Part shown: positions 34,274 to 43,495 of the stretch, in pieces
Layout: each line of letters starts with the position of its first letter
Position numbering within the stretch: the stretch's first letter is position 1
Assembly (NCBI GenBank): GCA_030695945.1
Contig: JAUYOG010000026.1
Span: 1 to 64,000 of the forward strand
Source of the DNA: Ramlibacter sp.
GTDB lineage: Bacteria; Pseudomonadota; Gammaproteobacteria; Burkholderiales; Burkholderiaceae_C
Reading direction: 5' to 3'
DNA: 64,000 nt
Position numbers and translations under genes: made by a program
The notes under the pieces: model-generated
Seen by the model: only the letters and a program-made list of their open reading frames with translations
Databases searched by the model: none
What the model was told of the DNA's origin: nothing

Positions 34274-34966
34274 GGCCTGTTCACACTATCGATGATGTGA
34301 ACGCGGCTGGAGTCACGACTGGCCGATACCCCGCGGCAAAGCTGTGCGCGGGCGGGCTGCGGCGCGATGGCTACGGCGTTCGGTGTGGCTGCTTCGCAGC
34401 GACACCGAATTCCTTGCGCCGGGCGAGCCCGCGACCCGCGCGAAAGAACTCGCCTTCGCTACGCTGCGGCTCAAACAGCTTTCGCGAGCATGAGACGTAC
34501 GCCCGGCTCGATCCGCGGGCTGCGCCCGCTCTCGTAGCCGGGCTGGGTCGCAGCCTCTCCCGCCGCAAGCGCCTGTGCTTTATTCGCACCGCAGCCCGCC
34601 CACGCACAGCTTTGCGGATGCCGGGTTGGCGCACCACCGGTGGCGCGCCACCGCTTCACGCCAAGCCGCGCACGGCCGGGTCGCGGTGCGAATAAGGCCC
34701 AGGCGCCCGCGGTGGACGGTCTGGCGGCCCAGCGACGCTACGAGAGCGTGCGCAGCACGCGGATCGAGCGGCGCGTACGTTTCTGACTCGCAAAACCTGT
34801 TTGAACCGCAACGCAGTGGAGGTGAGTTGTTTTGCGCTGGGCCGCCAGACCGTCCAGCGCGGGGGATTCGGTGGGAAGCCGCGCAGCGGCGCTACCGAAC
34901 GCCGTAGCCATCGCGCCGCGACCCGGCCGTGCGCGGCGTCGCCACGTGTTGGTGTCAACAGGGCCC
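34273..34966. repeat. Long dispersed palindromic repeat, copy B, with terminal inverted repeats
   Basis: About 690 bp between the Ldh2 and PdeM genes with no credible gene. From 34314 to 34954 it matches copy A (4338-4862). Its two ends are imperfect inverted repeats: GGGCCTGTTCACAC at 34273-34286 and GTGTCAACAGGGCCC at 34952-34966. Inside, the left arm (GTACGCCCGGCTCGATCCGC, CTCTCGTAGC near 34499-34541) is repeated inverted in the right arm (GCTACGAGAG near 34738, GGATCGAGCGGCGCGTAC near 34762). The whole could fold as one long cruciform. This looks like a MITE-like, non-autonomous element. Confidence 0.75.
34279..34302. terminator. Short hairpin after the Ldh2 gene
   Basis: GTTCACA/TGTGAAC (34279-34285 and 34296-34302) with a 10-base loop lies 5 bp after the stop codon. 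It is AT-richer than its surroundings but has no T-run. It may be a weak terminator or simply the tip of repeat copy B. Confidence 0.35.
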
Positions 34967-35001
34967 GTGAGCGGGTGCCTTGGCGCTTGCCTGAAAAGGC
35001 C

Positions 35002-35688
35002 CTAGGCGATCGGCAATGCTGGAATCGCCCGGACGACGTCGTCGGCCACGGGGAAAATCCTGTCGCCCGCGCGCGGCTCGATGCGGTGCATCCCGGTGAA
35101 ACTGCCGAACGCGGGCAACACACCCGTGGCATGTTGCGGCATCGCGCCGGTATCGTCCCCGAACCAGAAGCAGGGCAGGCGCAGCCGCTCGAACGCGCGG
35201 CCGCCCACGCTGATGCACGGGTGCCAGTGGCCGGCCAGCACGTACGCGCCCGCGATGGTTTGCGGGTGATGGCAGAGCGCGAAAGGCCCCAGCGGCAGCG
35301 GCTCGTCCACGACGTCGATGCCCAGGCCGGCCGGCGGATCGCCGGCACGGTCGTCATGATTGCCCCGGACCAGGGTCAGAGCGATGTCCGCATGGGCCGC
35401 GCGCCAACGCTGCAGCGCGTCCAGCGTTGGCGCGGCATGGGAGCGGCGCGAATGCAGGAAGTCGCCCAGGAACACGACTCGCTTTGCCTTCGTTTGGGCC
35501 AGCGCGGCCGAAAGACCGTCCAGCGTTTCGGTGGTGGTGCCCTGCGGCACCGGCACGCCCAGCTTGCGAAAGCTCACGGCCTTGCCGAAATGGGCATCGG
35601 CCACCAGCAATGTCTCCTGCGCGGACAAGAGCGCCGCACCACTGGGATGCAGCACGACGTCGGCGTCGGCGACACGGATTCGGAGCAT
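35002..35688 (-). CDS. pdeM: Ligase-associated DNA damage response endonuclease PdeM
   Basis: This is a 228-residue calcineurin-like metallophosphoesterase. The dimetal motifs are in order: VADAHFGKA near residue 30, FLGDFLHSRRSHA near 75, RGNHDDRAG near 108, CHHPQTI near 138 and AGHWHPCI near 152. The family is usually encoded beside an Lhr-type helicase and an exonuclease of the ligase-associated repair set. Here it stands alone between repeat copy B and a head-to-head GC-rich repeat, so partners, if any, are elsewhere. Confidence 0.85.
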   Translation of the reverse strand: MLRIRVADADVVLHPSGAALLSAQETLLVADAHFGKAVSFRKLGVPVPQGTTTETLDGLSAALAQTKAKRVVFLGDFLHSRRSHAAPTLDALQRWRAAHADIALTLVRGNHDDRAGDPPAGLGIDVVDEPLPLGPFALCHHPQTIAGAYVLAGHWHPCISVGGRAFERLRLPCFWFGDDTGAMPQHATGVLPAFGSFTGMHRIEPRAGDRIFPVADDVVRAIPALPIA

Positions 35689-35702
35689 GGGAAGTGAGAT
35701 TA

Positions 35703-35793
35703 CTCCCTCCCCCTCCGGGGGGAGGGCCGGGGTGGGGGCATGCGTGCCACTGCCGATGCCCCCACCCTAACCCTCCCCCGGAGGGGGAGGGGA
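35703..35793. repeat. Pair of head-to-head GC-rich palindromic repeats
   Basis: Two copies of the CCCTCCCCC-TCCGG-GGGGGAGGG type element (about 35704-35741 and 35755-35793) lie in opposite orientation between pdeM and the slmA stop. Each folds by itself, and the two together fold into a larger stem. The same family occurs at 9544 and flanking the DUF559 gene. Confidence 0.7.
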
Positions 35794-35797
35794 AAAG

Positions 35798-36439
35798 TCA
35801 GAGCATTCTCGCCAGGCTGGCTTCCAGGTGTTCGGAGGGCGCGCGCTTGAAGCCCGAGCGCGCGAAGCGCTGCAGGCGGCCGACCACGAAGGCGGTAAGC
35901 ATGGAGGCGCGCACCTGCGCGTCCAGGCTGGGCGTGGCCGAGCCGTCGCCGTCGGCGGCGACGCGCAGGCTCTGCTTGAGCGTGGACTCGATCTTGTCGA
36001 AGAACTGGTTCATGCGCTGCTGCAGGCGCTCGTTCTCGAACACCAGGGCGTCGCCCACCATCACGCGCGTCATGCCGGGGTTCTTCTCGGCGAACTGCAA
36101 CAGCATGGCCACGGTCTTGGCGGCCTGCGGGCTGCCGGCCGGCTCGCGCTCGCCAATCTGGTTGACCAGCGTGAAGACGCTCTGCTCGATGAACTCGATA
36201 AGGCCCTCGAACATCTGGGCCTTGCTCGCGAAGTGGCGGTACAGCGCAGCTTCGCTCACGTCCAGGCGCGCGGCCAGCGCGGCCGTGGTGATGCGCTCGG
36301 CGCCGGGCTGCTCGAGCATGGTGGCGAGCGCCTGCAGGATCTGCACGCGGCGCTCGCCGGGCTTGGGGCGCTTGCGCGCCGGCGCCGCGGCTTCCGGGGC
36401 GACCGGGACATCGGAACTGCTGAACTCGGCGTCGGGCAT
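35798..36439 (-). CDS. slmA: Nucleoid occlusion factor SlmA (TetR family)
   Basis: This 213-residue TetR-fold protein has the HTH at about residues 30-75 (RRVQILQALATMLEQPGAER, then TAALAARLDVSEAALYRHFA), followed by SKAQMFEGLIEFIEQSVFTL, which is characteristic of SlmA. FAEKNPGMTRVMVGDALVFE and the C-terminal RFARSGFKRAPSEHLEA also match. SlmA binds DNA and inhibits FtsZ assembly over the nucleoid. The ATG at 36439 is preferred over an upstream in-frame TTG. The N-terminal 25 residues are an Ala/Pro-rich extension common in beta-proteobacteria. Confidence 0.9.
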   Translation of the reverse strand: MPDAEFSSSDVPVAPEAAAPARKRPKPGERRVQILQALATMLEQPGAERITTAALAARLDVSEAALYRHFASKAQMFEGLIEFIEQSVFTLVNQIGEREPAGSPQAAKTVAMLLQFAEKNPGMTRVMVGDALVFENERLQQRMNQFFDKIESTLKQSLRVAADGDGSATPSLDAQVRASMLTAFVVGRLQRFARSGFKRAPSEHLEASLARML

Positions 36440-36498
36440 GGCTTGCAAGATATGTGTTCAATTGATTCTCGCACAGCCCAGGCTAGGGGTTTCCGCCT

Positions 36499-36522
36499 AT
36501 GGCACGACACTTGCCGTGCCAT
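36499..36522. terminator. Hairpin downstream of the sensor kinase gene
   Basis: ATGGCACG/CGTGCCAT (36499-36506 and 36515-36522) with an 8-base loop lies 20-43 bp beyond the sensor-kinase stop on the minus strand, ahead of slmA. It is a plausible terminator for the two-component operon, without a clear T-run. Confidence 0.4.
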
Positions 36523-36541
36523 GCGCCCCAAGAGTGCGCGC

Positions 36542-37915
36542 TCACCCCGCGAACGCCAGCGAAACCTTCAGGCCACGACCGCCGGCCGCCGGCTGCATCT
36601 CGAGGTGGCTGTGATGCGCCTGCGCGATTTCCTCCGCGATCGCCAGCCCCAGGCCGTTGCCCTCTCCCTGTGTTCCCTTGACGCGGTAGAAGCGCTCCAG
36701 GACGCGCGGGCGCTCCGCCGGCGCGACGCCGGGGCCGTCGTCCTCGACCTCGACGAAAGCGCGGCCTTCGCGGTGGCCACAGCGGATCGTCACCGTGCCG
36801 CCCTGCGGCGTGTACTTGACGGCGTTGTCCACCAGGTTGCCCAGGAGCTCGCGCAGCAGCCACTCATGCCCCATCACCTGCGCGGGCTGGGCGTCCAGGC
36901 CGAGGTCGATGCGCTTTGCGGTGGCGGCATCCAGGTGCTGCTCCAGCATGGCTTCGCACAGGTCCTTGAGGTCCACCCGCTGCATGGGCTGCGCCTGCAT
37001 CGTGCGCGCGTCGGCGCGGGACAGCGCCAGCAGCTGGTTGGCCAGCTGCGAGGTGCGCCGGGTGGCGCCGCGCAGCTTGTTGACCTGCTCGGTGCGCAGC
37101 CGCACCGTGCCGTCCCCGGGGCTGGCCGCGTTGGCGGCCTGGGCCCAGGCTTCCACCTGCGCCTGCAGCCCGGCGAGCGGCGTGCGCAGCTGGTGGGCGG
37201 CGTCGGCAATGAAGCGCCGCTGGCTCTCGGCCTGGACGTTGACCAGGCCGAACAGGCGGTTGAGCGAGTTGACCAGGGGCCGCACCTCCTCGGGCGACGC
37301 GCCCGCGTCGATGGACGTGAGGTCGCGCGGCGAGCGGCGCTCGACAGCCTCGCGCAGGTCGAGCAGGGGCTTGAGCGCGCGCTCCACCGCCCAGCGCACG
37401 GCGAACGCGGCGGCCGCCACGAGCACGAGGTTGGGCAGCAGCACCTTGATCAGGATGGAACGGGCCCACTGCTGGCGCGGATCGGAGCCGTCGGCGAGCG
37501 CCACGGTGACTTCCCCCAGCACCGTTTGCTGCCGCTGGCGCACGATGCGCCACGTGACGCCCAGGTTCTCTTCGCTGTGGAATTCCGGCTCCGTCGTGGT
37601 GGGCGGCAACGCGGCCAGCCACGGGTCGCCGCGCAGGGCCTTGCCATCGGCGTCCGAGATCACGTACGCATGGTCGCTGCCCTTGACGAACTCCTCGACC
37701 GCGGGCGCCAGCAGCAGGATGGGCGCGTCACCGGGCTCCGCTCCCTCGCCGATCACCGAGTCGGCCAGCAGCGGCACCAGCGCCAGCAGCCGCTGGTCCT
37801 GCTGCGCGGCCACGTTGTCGGCGGAGCGGTAGTCGAACCAGGCGTTGAGCAGCGCCAGCAGGATCAACGGCGAGATCAGCATCACCAGCAGGCGGCGGCG
37901 CAGGCCGGACGTCAT
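36542..37915 (-). CDS. TctE/QseC-type sensor histidine kinase
   Basis: This is a 457-residue membrane kinase. TM1 lies at about 8-25 (RRRLLVMLISPLILLALL), followed by a periplasmic sensor of about 125 residues and TM2 near 157-177. The dimerisation H-box has His241 in AAHQLRTPLAGL. The ATPase N, G1 and G2 boxes (LGNLVDNAVKYT, EDDGPGV, EGNGLGLAIAEEIAQAH) are intact. I chose the ATG at 37915 because MTSGLRRRLL fits TctE proteins; a GTG at 37978 would add 21 residues. It pairs with the response regulator upstream. TctE-type kinases sense tricarboxylates, but no transporter is adjacent here. Confidence 0.87.
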   Translation of the reverse strand: MTSGLRRRLLVMLISPLILLALLNAWFDYRSADNVAAQQDQRLLALVPLLADSVIGEGAEPGDAPILLLAPAVEEFVKGSDHAYVISDADGKALRGDPWLAALPPTTTEPEFHSEENLGVTWRIVRQRQQTVLGEVTVALADGSDPRQQWARSILIKVLLPNLVLVAAAAFAVRWAVERALKPLLDLREAVERRSPRDLTSIDAGASPEEVRPLVNSLNRLFGLVNVQAESQRRFIADAAHQLRTPLAGLQAQVEAWAQAANAASPGDGTVRLRTEQVNKLRGATRRTSQLANQLLALSRADARTMQAQPMQRVDLKDLCEAMLEQHLDAATAKRIDLGLDAQPAQVMGHEWLLRELLGNLVDNAVKYTPQGGTVTIRCGHREGRAFVEVEDDGPGVAPAERPRVLERFYRVKGTQGEGNGLGLAIAEEIAQAHHSHLEMQPAAGGRGLKVSLAFAG

Positions 37916-37990
37916 CCCGAGGGCGTCGGCGCCGCGAGTGGCGCGGCGCGGGTGCGTGCCGATGAAGCGCAGCGCCACGGCTCAGTCGGC

Positions 37991-38063
37991 GCCGGGCCGT
38001 CCCAAGGCGCCTGAAGCCCCCTCGGGGGGCAGCGCAGTACACGAAGTGACAAGCGTGGGGGCC
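37991..38063. repeat. Comamonad-type repeat between regulator and kinase genes
   Basis: GCCCCCTCGGGGGGCAGCGC, then AGTACACGAAGTG and AAGCGTGGGGGC, fill the gap between the response-regulator stop and the kinase start. The first half matches 4281-4335. It separates genes that are usually overlapping, so it probably entered an existing operon and may tune kinase expression. Confidence 0.7.
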
Positions 38064-38069
38064 ATTTGC

Positions 38070-38768
38070 TCAGGCGTTCGGTTCGCTCAGCTCCAGCCGG
38101 TAGCCGAAGCCCCGGATCGAGCGCAATGCCACGCCGTGCGGTTCGAGCTTGCCGCGCAGCCGGGAGATGTAGACCTCCACCGCGTTCGGTGTGATCTCCT
38201 TGTCCCAGCCGGTCAGCGCCTGCAGCAGCTTGTCCTTGCTGGCCGGCTTGGGGGCGTTGATCAGCAGGTACTCCATCACCGTCCATTCGCGCGGGCCCAG
38301 TTCGATGGCCGTCGACTGGGGGCCGTGATGCGCCGTCGCCCGCCGGTTCGCGGTGTCCAGCTCGATCGGCCCGAAGCTGAGGACGGCCGTGGTGGCCGCC
38401 TGCGAGCGCCGCAGCAGCGCGCGCAGGCGCGCCAGCAGCTCGGGCAGCTCGAACGGCTTGATCATGTAGTCGTCGGCGCCGATGTCCAGGCCCTGCACAC
38501 GGTCGTGCAGCGCGTCGCGCGCGGTGAGGATCAGCACCGGCATCGCGTGGCTGGCCACCTCCGCGCGGCGCAGGCGCCGGGTCAGCTCCAGGCCGTCCAT
38601 GTGCGGCAGGCCGATGTCGATGATCGCCGCGTCGAAGGTCTCGGTCTTGAGCACCTCCTCGGCGCGCTCGCCGCTGCCCACCCAGTCCACCGCGTAGCCG
38701 GCGTCGGTGAGCCCCAGCTTGATGCCGCTGGCCACCATCACATCGTCTTCGACCAGGAGCAGGCGCAT
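38070..38768 (-). CDS. OmpR/PhoB-family response regulator, TctD-like
   Basis: This 232-residue regulator has a receiver with VEDDVMVASG, phospho-acceptor Asp51 in AAIIDIGLPHMDG and Lys in DDYMIKPFELPELLARLRA. A C-terminal winged helix follows (ELGPREWTVMEYLLINAPKP, then VEVYISRLRGKLEPHGVALR and IRGFGYRLE). It is encoded directly upstream of the TctE-like kinase. It lies 9 bp downstream of the argB stop, so it may receive some argB read-through. Confidence 0.93.
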   Translation of the reverse strand: MRLLLVEDDVMVASGIKLGLTDAGYAVDWVGSGERAEEVLKTETFDAAIIDIGLPHMDGLELTRRLRRAEVASHAMPVLILTARDALHDRVQGLDIGADDYMIKPFELPELLARLRALLRRSQAATTAVLSFGPIELDTANRRATAHHGPQSTAIELGPREWTVMEYLLINAPKPASKDKLLQALTGWDKEITPNAVEVYISRLRGKLEPHGVALRSIRGFGYRLELSEPNA

Positions 38769-38777
38769 GGGGATTGG

Positions 38778-39725
<948 letters not shown>

Positions 39726-40835
39726 CTACCTGCGCAGCCAGCTCGGCACCTTGAAGCGCACGATGCTGATGTAGGCCCAGACGTAGGTGACGATGAACAG
39801 CGCCGTGAACGCCATGAGCACGGGCGTGTTGTTCCAGAAGAGAACCGCCGGGATGACCGTGAGCACCGTGAAGCCCCACAGGTAAGGTGAGGTGCGGTTG
39901 TTGCGCATGAGCATGCGGCGCGCCTCGTTGTCGTCGTCGAACACGCCGCGCACGATCCGCCGGTAGATCAGCTGGTGGAAGTGCAGTGCGTCGGCCACGC
40001 CCGGCGACTGGCCGCGCGCCAGCTTGCGGTAGATCGAAAAGAAGGTTTCCCACACGGGATAGATCAGCAGCAGCACCGGAAACCACGGCGATACCGCCGG
40101 GTAACGCTGTACCAGCTGGACGCAGGCCACGGCGATGACCACGCCCCACAGGTAGGCGCCGCCGTCGCCCGCGAAGATCAGCCCGCGCGGGTAGTTCCAC
40201 AGCAGGAACCCTGCCGTGGCGCCTGCCAGCACCAGCACGACGCCAGCGAGTTGCCGGTCGCCGGCCAGCAGGCTGACATACGCGAGGGCAAGGCAGCAGA
40301 TCAGGGCGACGATGCCGGCGAGGCCGTTGTAGCCGTCGATGAGGTTGAATGCGTGCGGCAACCCGGCCACTGCGAAGGTGGCCAGCGCGATGCCGGGCCA
40401 GGGCGTGGCGGCCCAGAGCGGCTGGAGCGCGGGAATCCCCAGGCCGGGGATGTGCAGGGCCAGGATCCACGTCGCCAGCGCACCTGCCGCCACGGTGAAC
40501 GCCAGCCGCCAGCGGGCCGTGAGCCGGTGGGTGAGGTCCTCCCCCACCCCGCCGATCACGGCGAGCACCGCCACCGCCCACCATGCCAGCGCCATGCGCG
40601 GCGAAAGCTGGATCTTGTTCGGCACCGACAGGAAGGGTTCTGCCACCACGATCCACGCCCAGCCCGCGGTGCACGCGACCATCATCGCCACGCCTCCCAG
40701 GCGCGGCACGTGGCCGGCATGGAAGCGTTGCGGCATCGACATGCTGTAGCGGTGCCCGTTCGAGCGGCCGTACCGCAGCAGCAGCCCGCACACGATCGCG
40801 GAGATCGCGCCGCAGAGAATCAATAGAATGAGCAT
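39726..40835 (-). CDS. WecA/MraY-family glycosyl-1-phosphate transferase
   Basis: This 369-residue polytopic protein has about 10-11 TM helices. PRLGGVAMMVACTAGWAWIV is the cytoplasmic-loop start typical of the family, NLIDGYNGLAGIVALICCLA contains the catalytic Asp cluster, FLLWNYPRGLIFAGDGGAYLW the second, and HFHQLIYRRIVRG the His-rich loop. It would attach a HexNAc-phosphate to undecaprenyl phosphate to begin a surface glycan. It is divergent from rmlD with a 44-bp gap. The glycan cluster at 59-64 kb may use it. Confidence 0.9.
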   Translation of the reverse strand: MLILLILCGAISAIVCGLLLRYGRSNGHRYSMSMPQRFHAGHVPRLGGVAMMVACTAGWAWIVVAEPFLSVPNKIQLSPRMALAWWAVAVLAVIGGVGEDLTHRLTARWRLAFTVAAGALATWILALHIPGLGIPALQPLWAATPWPGIALATFAVAGLPHAFNLIDGYNGLAGIVALICCLALAYVSLLAGDRQLAGVVLVLAGATAGFLLWNYPRGLIFAGDGGAYLWGVVIAVACVQLVQRYPAVSPWFPVLLLIYPVWETFFSIYRKLARGQSPGVADALHFHQLIYRRIVRGVFDDDNEARRMLMRNNRTSPYLWGFTVLTVIPAVLFWNNTPVLMAFTALFIVTYVWAYISIVRFKVPSWLRR

Positions 40836-40879
40836 GCCCTCTCAAGTCTCCTCTTGTGACGGCGATTCTCTCATCCTCC

Positions 40880-41779
40880 ATGAAGATCCTCCTGTTCGGC
40901 GCCGATGGACAGCTTGGCTGGCAGCTGCGCCGCAGCCTGGGCGTCGTGGGGAGCGTCACCGCGCTGACGCGGAGCTCCACGCCCTGCGGCGACCTCTCGG
41001 ACGCTGCGGGCATTGCCCGCGCGGTTCGCGAGCTGCGGCCCGATGCCATCGTGAACGCGGCCGCCTACACCGCCGTGGACCGCGCCGAAAGCCAGACCGA
41101 GGCCGCGTTCGCGGTCAATCACGCGGCCTGCGATGTGCTGGCCGCGGAAGCGGCGCGCATCGGCGCCTGGCTGGTCCACTATTCCACCGAATATGTCTTC
41201 GACGGCAGCGGCCACGCCCCCTGGCGGGAGACGGACGCCACCGCGCCGCTGAACGCCTACGGGCGCAGCAAGCTGGCGGGAGAGCAGGCGATCGCCGCCG
41301 CGTGCCCGCGGCACCTGGTCCTTCGCACGAGCTGGTTGTTCGACACGTGGGGCGACAACTTCCTGAAGTGGCTCCTGCGCGCCGCCTCGCTGCGCCCCGC
41401 GTTGGACATCGTCGATGACCAGTGGGGAGCGCCCACGCGCGCAGCGCTCGTGGCCGATGTCACGGCGCACCTGCTGCGGGCTGCGGCGCCGCAGCTCGCG
41501 GGCATCTACCACGTGGCCGCCGCGGGCGAGACGAGCCGCCACGGGTATGCCTCGTACGCGCTTGAGTGTGCGGCGGCCTGCGGTCTGCCGCTGCAGGCAG
41601 GCGCCGGCACGTTGCGCGGCGTTCCGTCCACGACCTTCGCGACGCCGGCCGCTCGACCGGCCAACTCGCGCCTGGACACCGCCCGCTTGCGTAGCTCCTT
41701 CGGGCTGGTGCTGCCGCCATGGCAGGACGGCGTGCGTGCCGTCGTGGCGGAAATCGCGGCCGGGCGCACGGCGCTGTAG
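40880..41779 (+). CDS. rmlD: dTDP-4-dehydrorhamnose reductase
   Basis: This 299-residue extended SDR of the RmlD family makes dTDP-L-rhamnose. The nucleotide motif is GADGQLGWQL at residues 6-15, with VNAAAYTAVDRAESQTEAAF near 62. The catalytic Tyr/Lys is in NAYGRSKLAGEQAI near 130, and LRTSWLFDTWGDNFLKWLL follows. The ATG at 40880 starts MKILLFGADG. No rmlA, B or C lies in the window, so the other steps are encoded elsewhere. Confidence 0.92.
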   Translation: MKILLFGADGQLGWQLRRSLGVVGSVTALTRSSTPCGDLSDAAGIARAVRELRPDAIVNAAAYTAVDRAESQTEAAFAVNHAACDVLAAEAARIGAWLVHYSTEYVFDGSGHAPWRETDATAPLNAYGRSKLAGEQAIAAACPRHLVLRTSWLFDTWGDNFLKWLLRAASLRPALDIVDDQWGAPTRAALVADVTAHLLRAAAPQLAGIYHVAAAGETSRHGYASYALECAAACGLPLQAGAGTLRGVPSTTFATPAARPANSRLDTARLRSSFGLVLPPWQDGVRAVVAEIAAGRTAL

Positions 41780-41889
41780 GAAGGGGCTGACGCAGGCGGC
41801 GTGACAACTTGCACGCCTTGCGAAACGGCGTGTATCGGGCGAGTAAACCGCCCCGCCGCCTGCACGCCGCTCCTAGAATGGGCCGGCTC

Positions 41890-43467
41890 ATGTACGAAGT
41901 CACCGCCCCCACCATTGCGCCCTACAGCAGCGTCTGCTACATCGTCTGCCAATGGTCGGACGGTTCGCAGACGCGTGGCTCCGGCGTCATCGTCGGCATC
42001 AACGACGTGCTCACAGCGCACCATGTCGTGTATGACGCGACTCGTGGCGGCTACGCCAGCCGGGTGACGATCAGCCCGGGCGCCGACACGTCCCCCTACA
42101 CCGTCCCCTACGGCAGCTTCAGCGACGTGGGCGTCATCTACGCACGCACCGAAAACTGGGACACCGATGGCGACGGGCTGCTCTATCCGGGCGAATCGCA
42201 GTACGACATGGCGCTCCTCGGCCTGCGCAGCAGCGCCATCAGCGCCTCGGCGGGCTGGCTGCCCGTGTCGAATACCGCAACGGATTTCAGCGGCCGGGCC
42301 GACGGCTACCCGGCGCGCGGCACCGGCATGATGGAAGAGGCCGTATACGCGGACGCGTCCAGCGAATTCGGCGTCTTCGACATCGGGTCGAGCCTGGGCC
42401 CCGGCGGCTCCGGCGGACCGCTGATGCGTATCGACGCCACCGGCGCCTACGTGGTCGGCGTGCTGTCCAGCGGCAACGGCGATTTCACCCACTCCACATA
42501 CGCTGGCCTGTTCGGCCCGGGCAACTGGAGCTGGCTCACGCATGCGCTGGACGCGAACAACAGCGTCATGGGAACGGCGGGCGGCGGCGCCATGCCGCTT
42601 TCGGGCGCCGCGGCCGGCGTGATCACGTACCTGGGCACCCAGGCTACGGATGCGCTCATGGGCACGGCCGCCGACGAAAGCCTGCGCGGCAGCGGCGGCA
42701 ACGACTGGCTCGACGGCATGGGCGGCACCGACTCGGCGCTGTACGTCGGCCCGCGCGAGAGCTATCGGCTGGGCCATGTGGCCAGCGGGATCTCCGTGGC
42801 GGACCGGCAGGCCGGCCGCGACGGCACCGACAACATGGGGAACATGGAGCGCGCAGTGTTCTCCGACATGTCAGTGAACCTGTCCATCGGCGCCCAGTCG
42901 CGCACGCTGGCCCCGCATGAGGTCAAGACGCTGGAAGAGCTCTACCTGGCCTTCTTCGACCGCGTGCCAGAGGCGGACGGGCTGGCGTTCTGGATCGGGC
43001 AGGTGCGCACGGGTTGGGGGATCGACGCCATCGCGGACGCGTTCTATTCAGCCGCCCTGCTCTACCCCTCGCTCACCGGCTACACGGCCGCGATGAGCAA
43101 CGCGGACTTCGTCAACGTGATCTACCGCAACGTGCTGGGCCGCACCGACGGCGCGGACGCGCAAGGGCTTGCCTTCTGGAGCAATGCCCTTGCCGATGGT
43201 TCCGAAACCCGCGGCTCGCTGGTGACCGACATCCTGTATTCGGCGCACACGTTCAAGGGCGATGCCACTTGGGGGTGGGTGGCGGACCTGCTGGACAACA
43301 AGGCCTTGGTCGCACACCGCTTCGCGGTGGAAATGGGCCTGGGCTACAACACGCCCTCGGCTTCCATCGCGCACGGCATGCAGATCGCCGCGGCGGTGAC
43401 GCCCACCAGCACCAGCGATGCCCTCGCGCTGGTCGGTGTGACCGACACGTTCTCGACGCTGGGCTGA
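41890..43467 (+). CDS. Trypsin-like serine protease with RTX-like and DUF4214 regions
   Basis: This 525-residue protein has a chymotrypsin-fold domain at residues 1-220, with a complete apparent triad: His45 (LTAHHVVYD), Asp106 (QYDMALLGL) and Ser174 (PGGSGGPLMR). A short calcium-binding RTX-like stretch lies near 250-275 (SLRGSGGNDWLDGMGG). A C-terminal DUF4214 region at about 345-500 contains FFDRVPEADGLAFWIGQVRT and IYRNVLGRTDGADAQGLAFW. No Sec signal peptide is visible, so export by the type I system encoded at 44-51 kb is likely. An alternative start at 41878 adds MGRL. It converges on cysQ with a 28-bp gap. Confidence 0.85.
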   Translation: MYEVTAPTIAPYSSVCYIVCQWSDGSQTRGSGVIVGINDVLTAHHVVYDATRGGYASRVTISPGADTSPYTVPYGSFSDVGVIYARTENWDTDGDGLLYPGESQYDMALLGLRSSAISASAGWLPVSNTATDFSGRADGYPARGTGMMEEAVYADASSEFGVFDIGSSLGPGGSGGPLMRIDATGAYVVGVLSSGNGDFTHSTYAGLFGPGNWSWLTHALDANNSVMGTAGGGAMPLSGAAAGVITYLGTQATDALMGTAADESLRGSGGNDWLDGMGGTDSALYVGPRESYRLGHVASGISVADRQAGRDGTDNMGNMERAVFSDMSVNLSIGAQSRTLAPHEVKTLEELYLAFFDRVPEADGLAFWIGQVRTGWGIDAIADAFYSAALLYPSLTGYTAAMSNADFVNVIYRNVLGRTDGADAQGLAFWSNALADGSETRGSLVTDILYSAHTFKGDATWGWVADLLDNKALVAHRFAVEMGLGYNTPSASIAHGMQIAAAVTPTSTSDALALVGVTDTFSTLG

Positions 43468-43495
43468 GGGCCCGCCTGGCTGGCCCGGGACGGGG

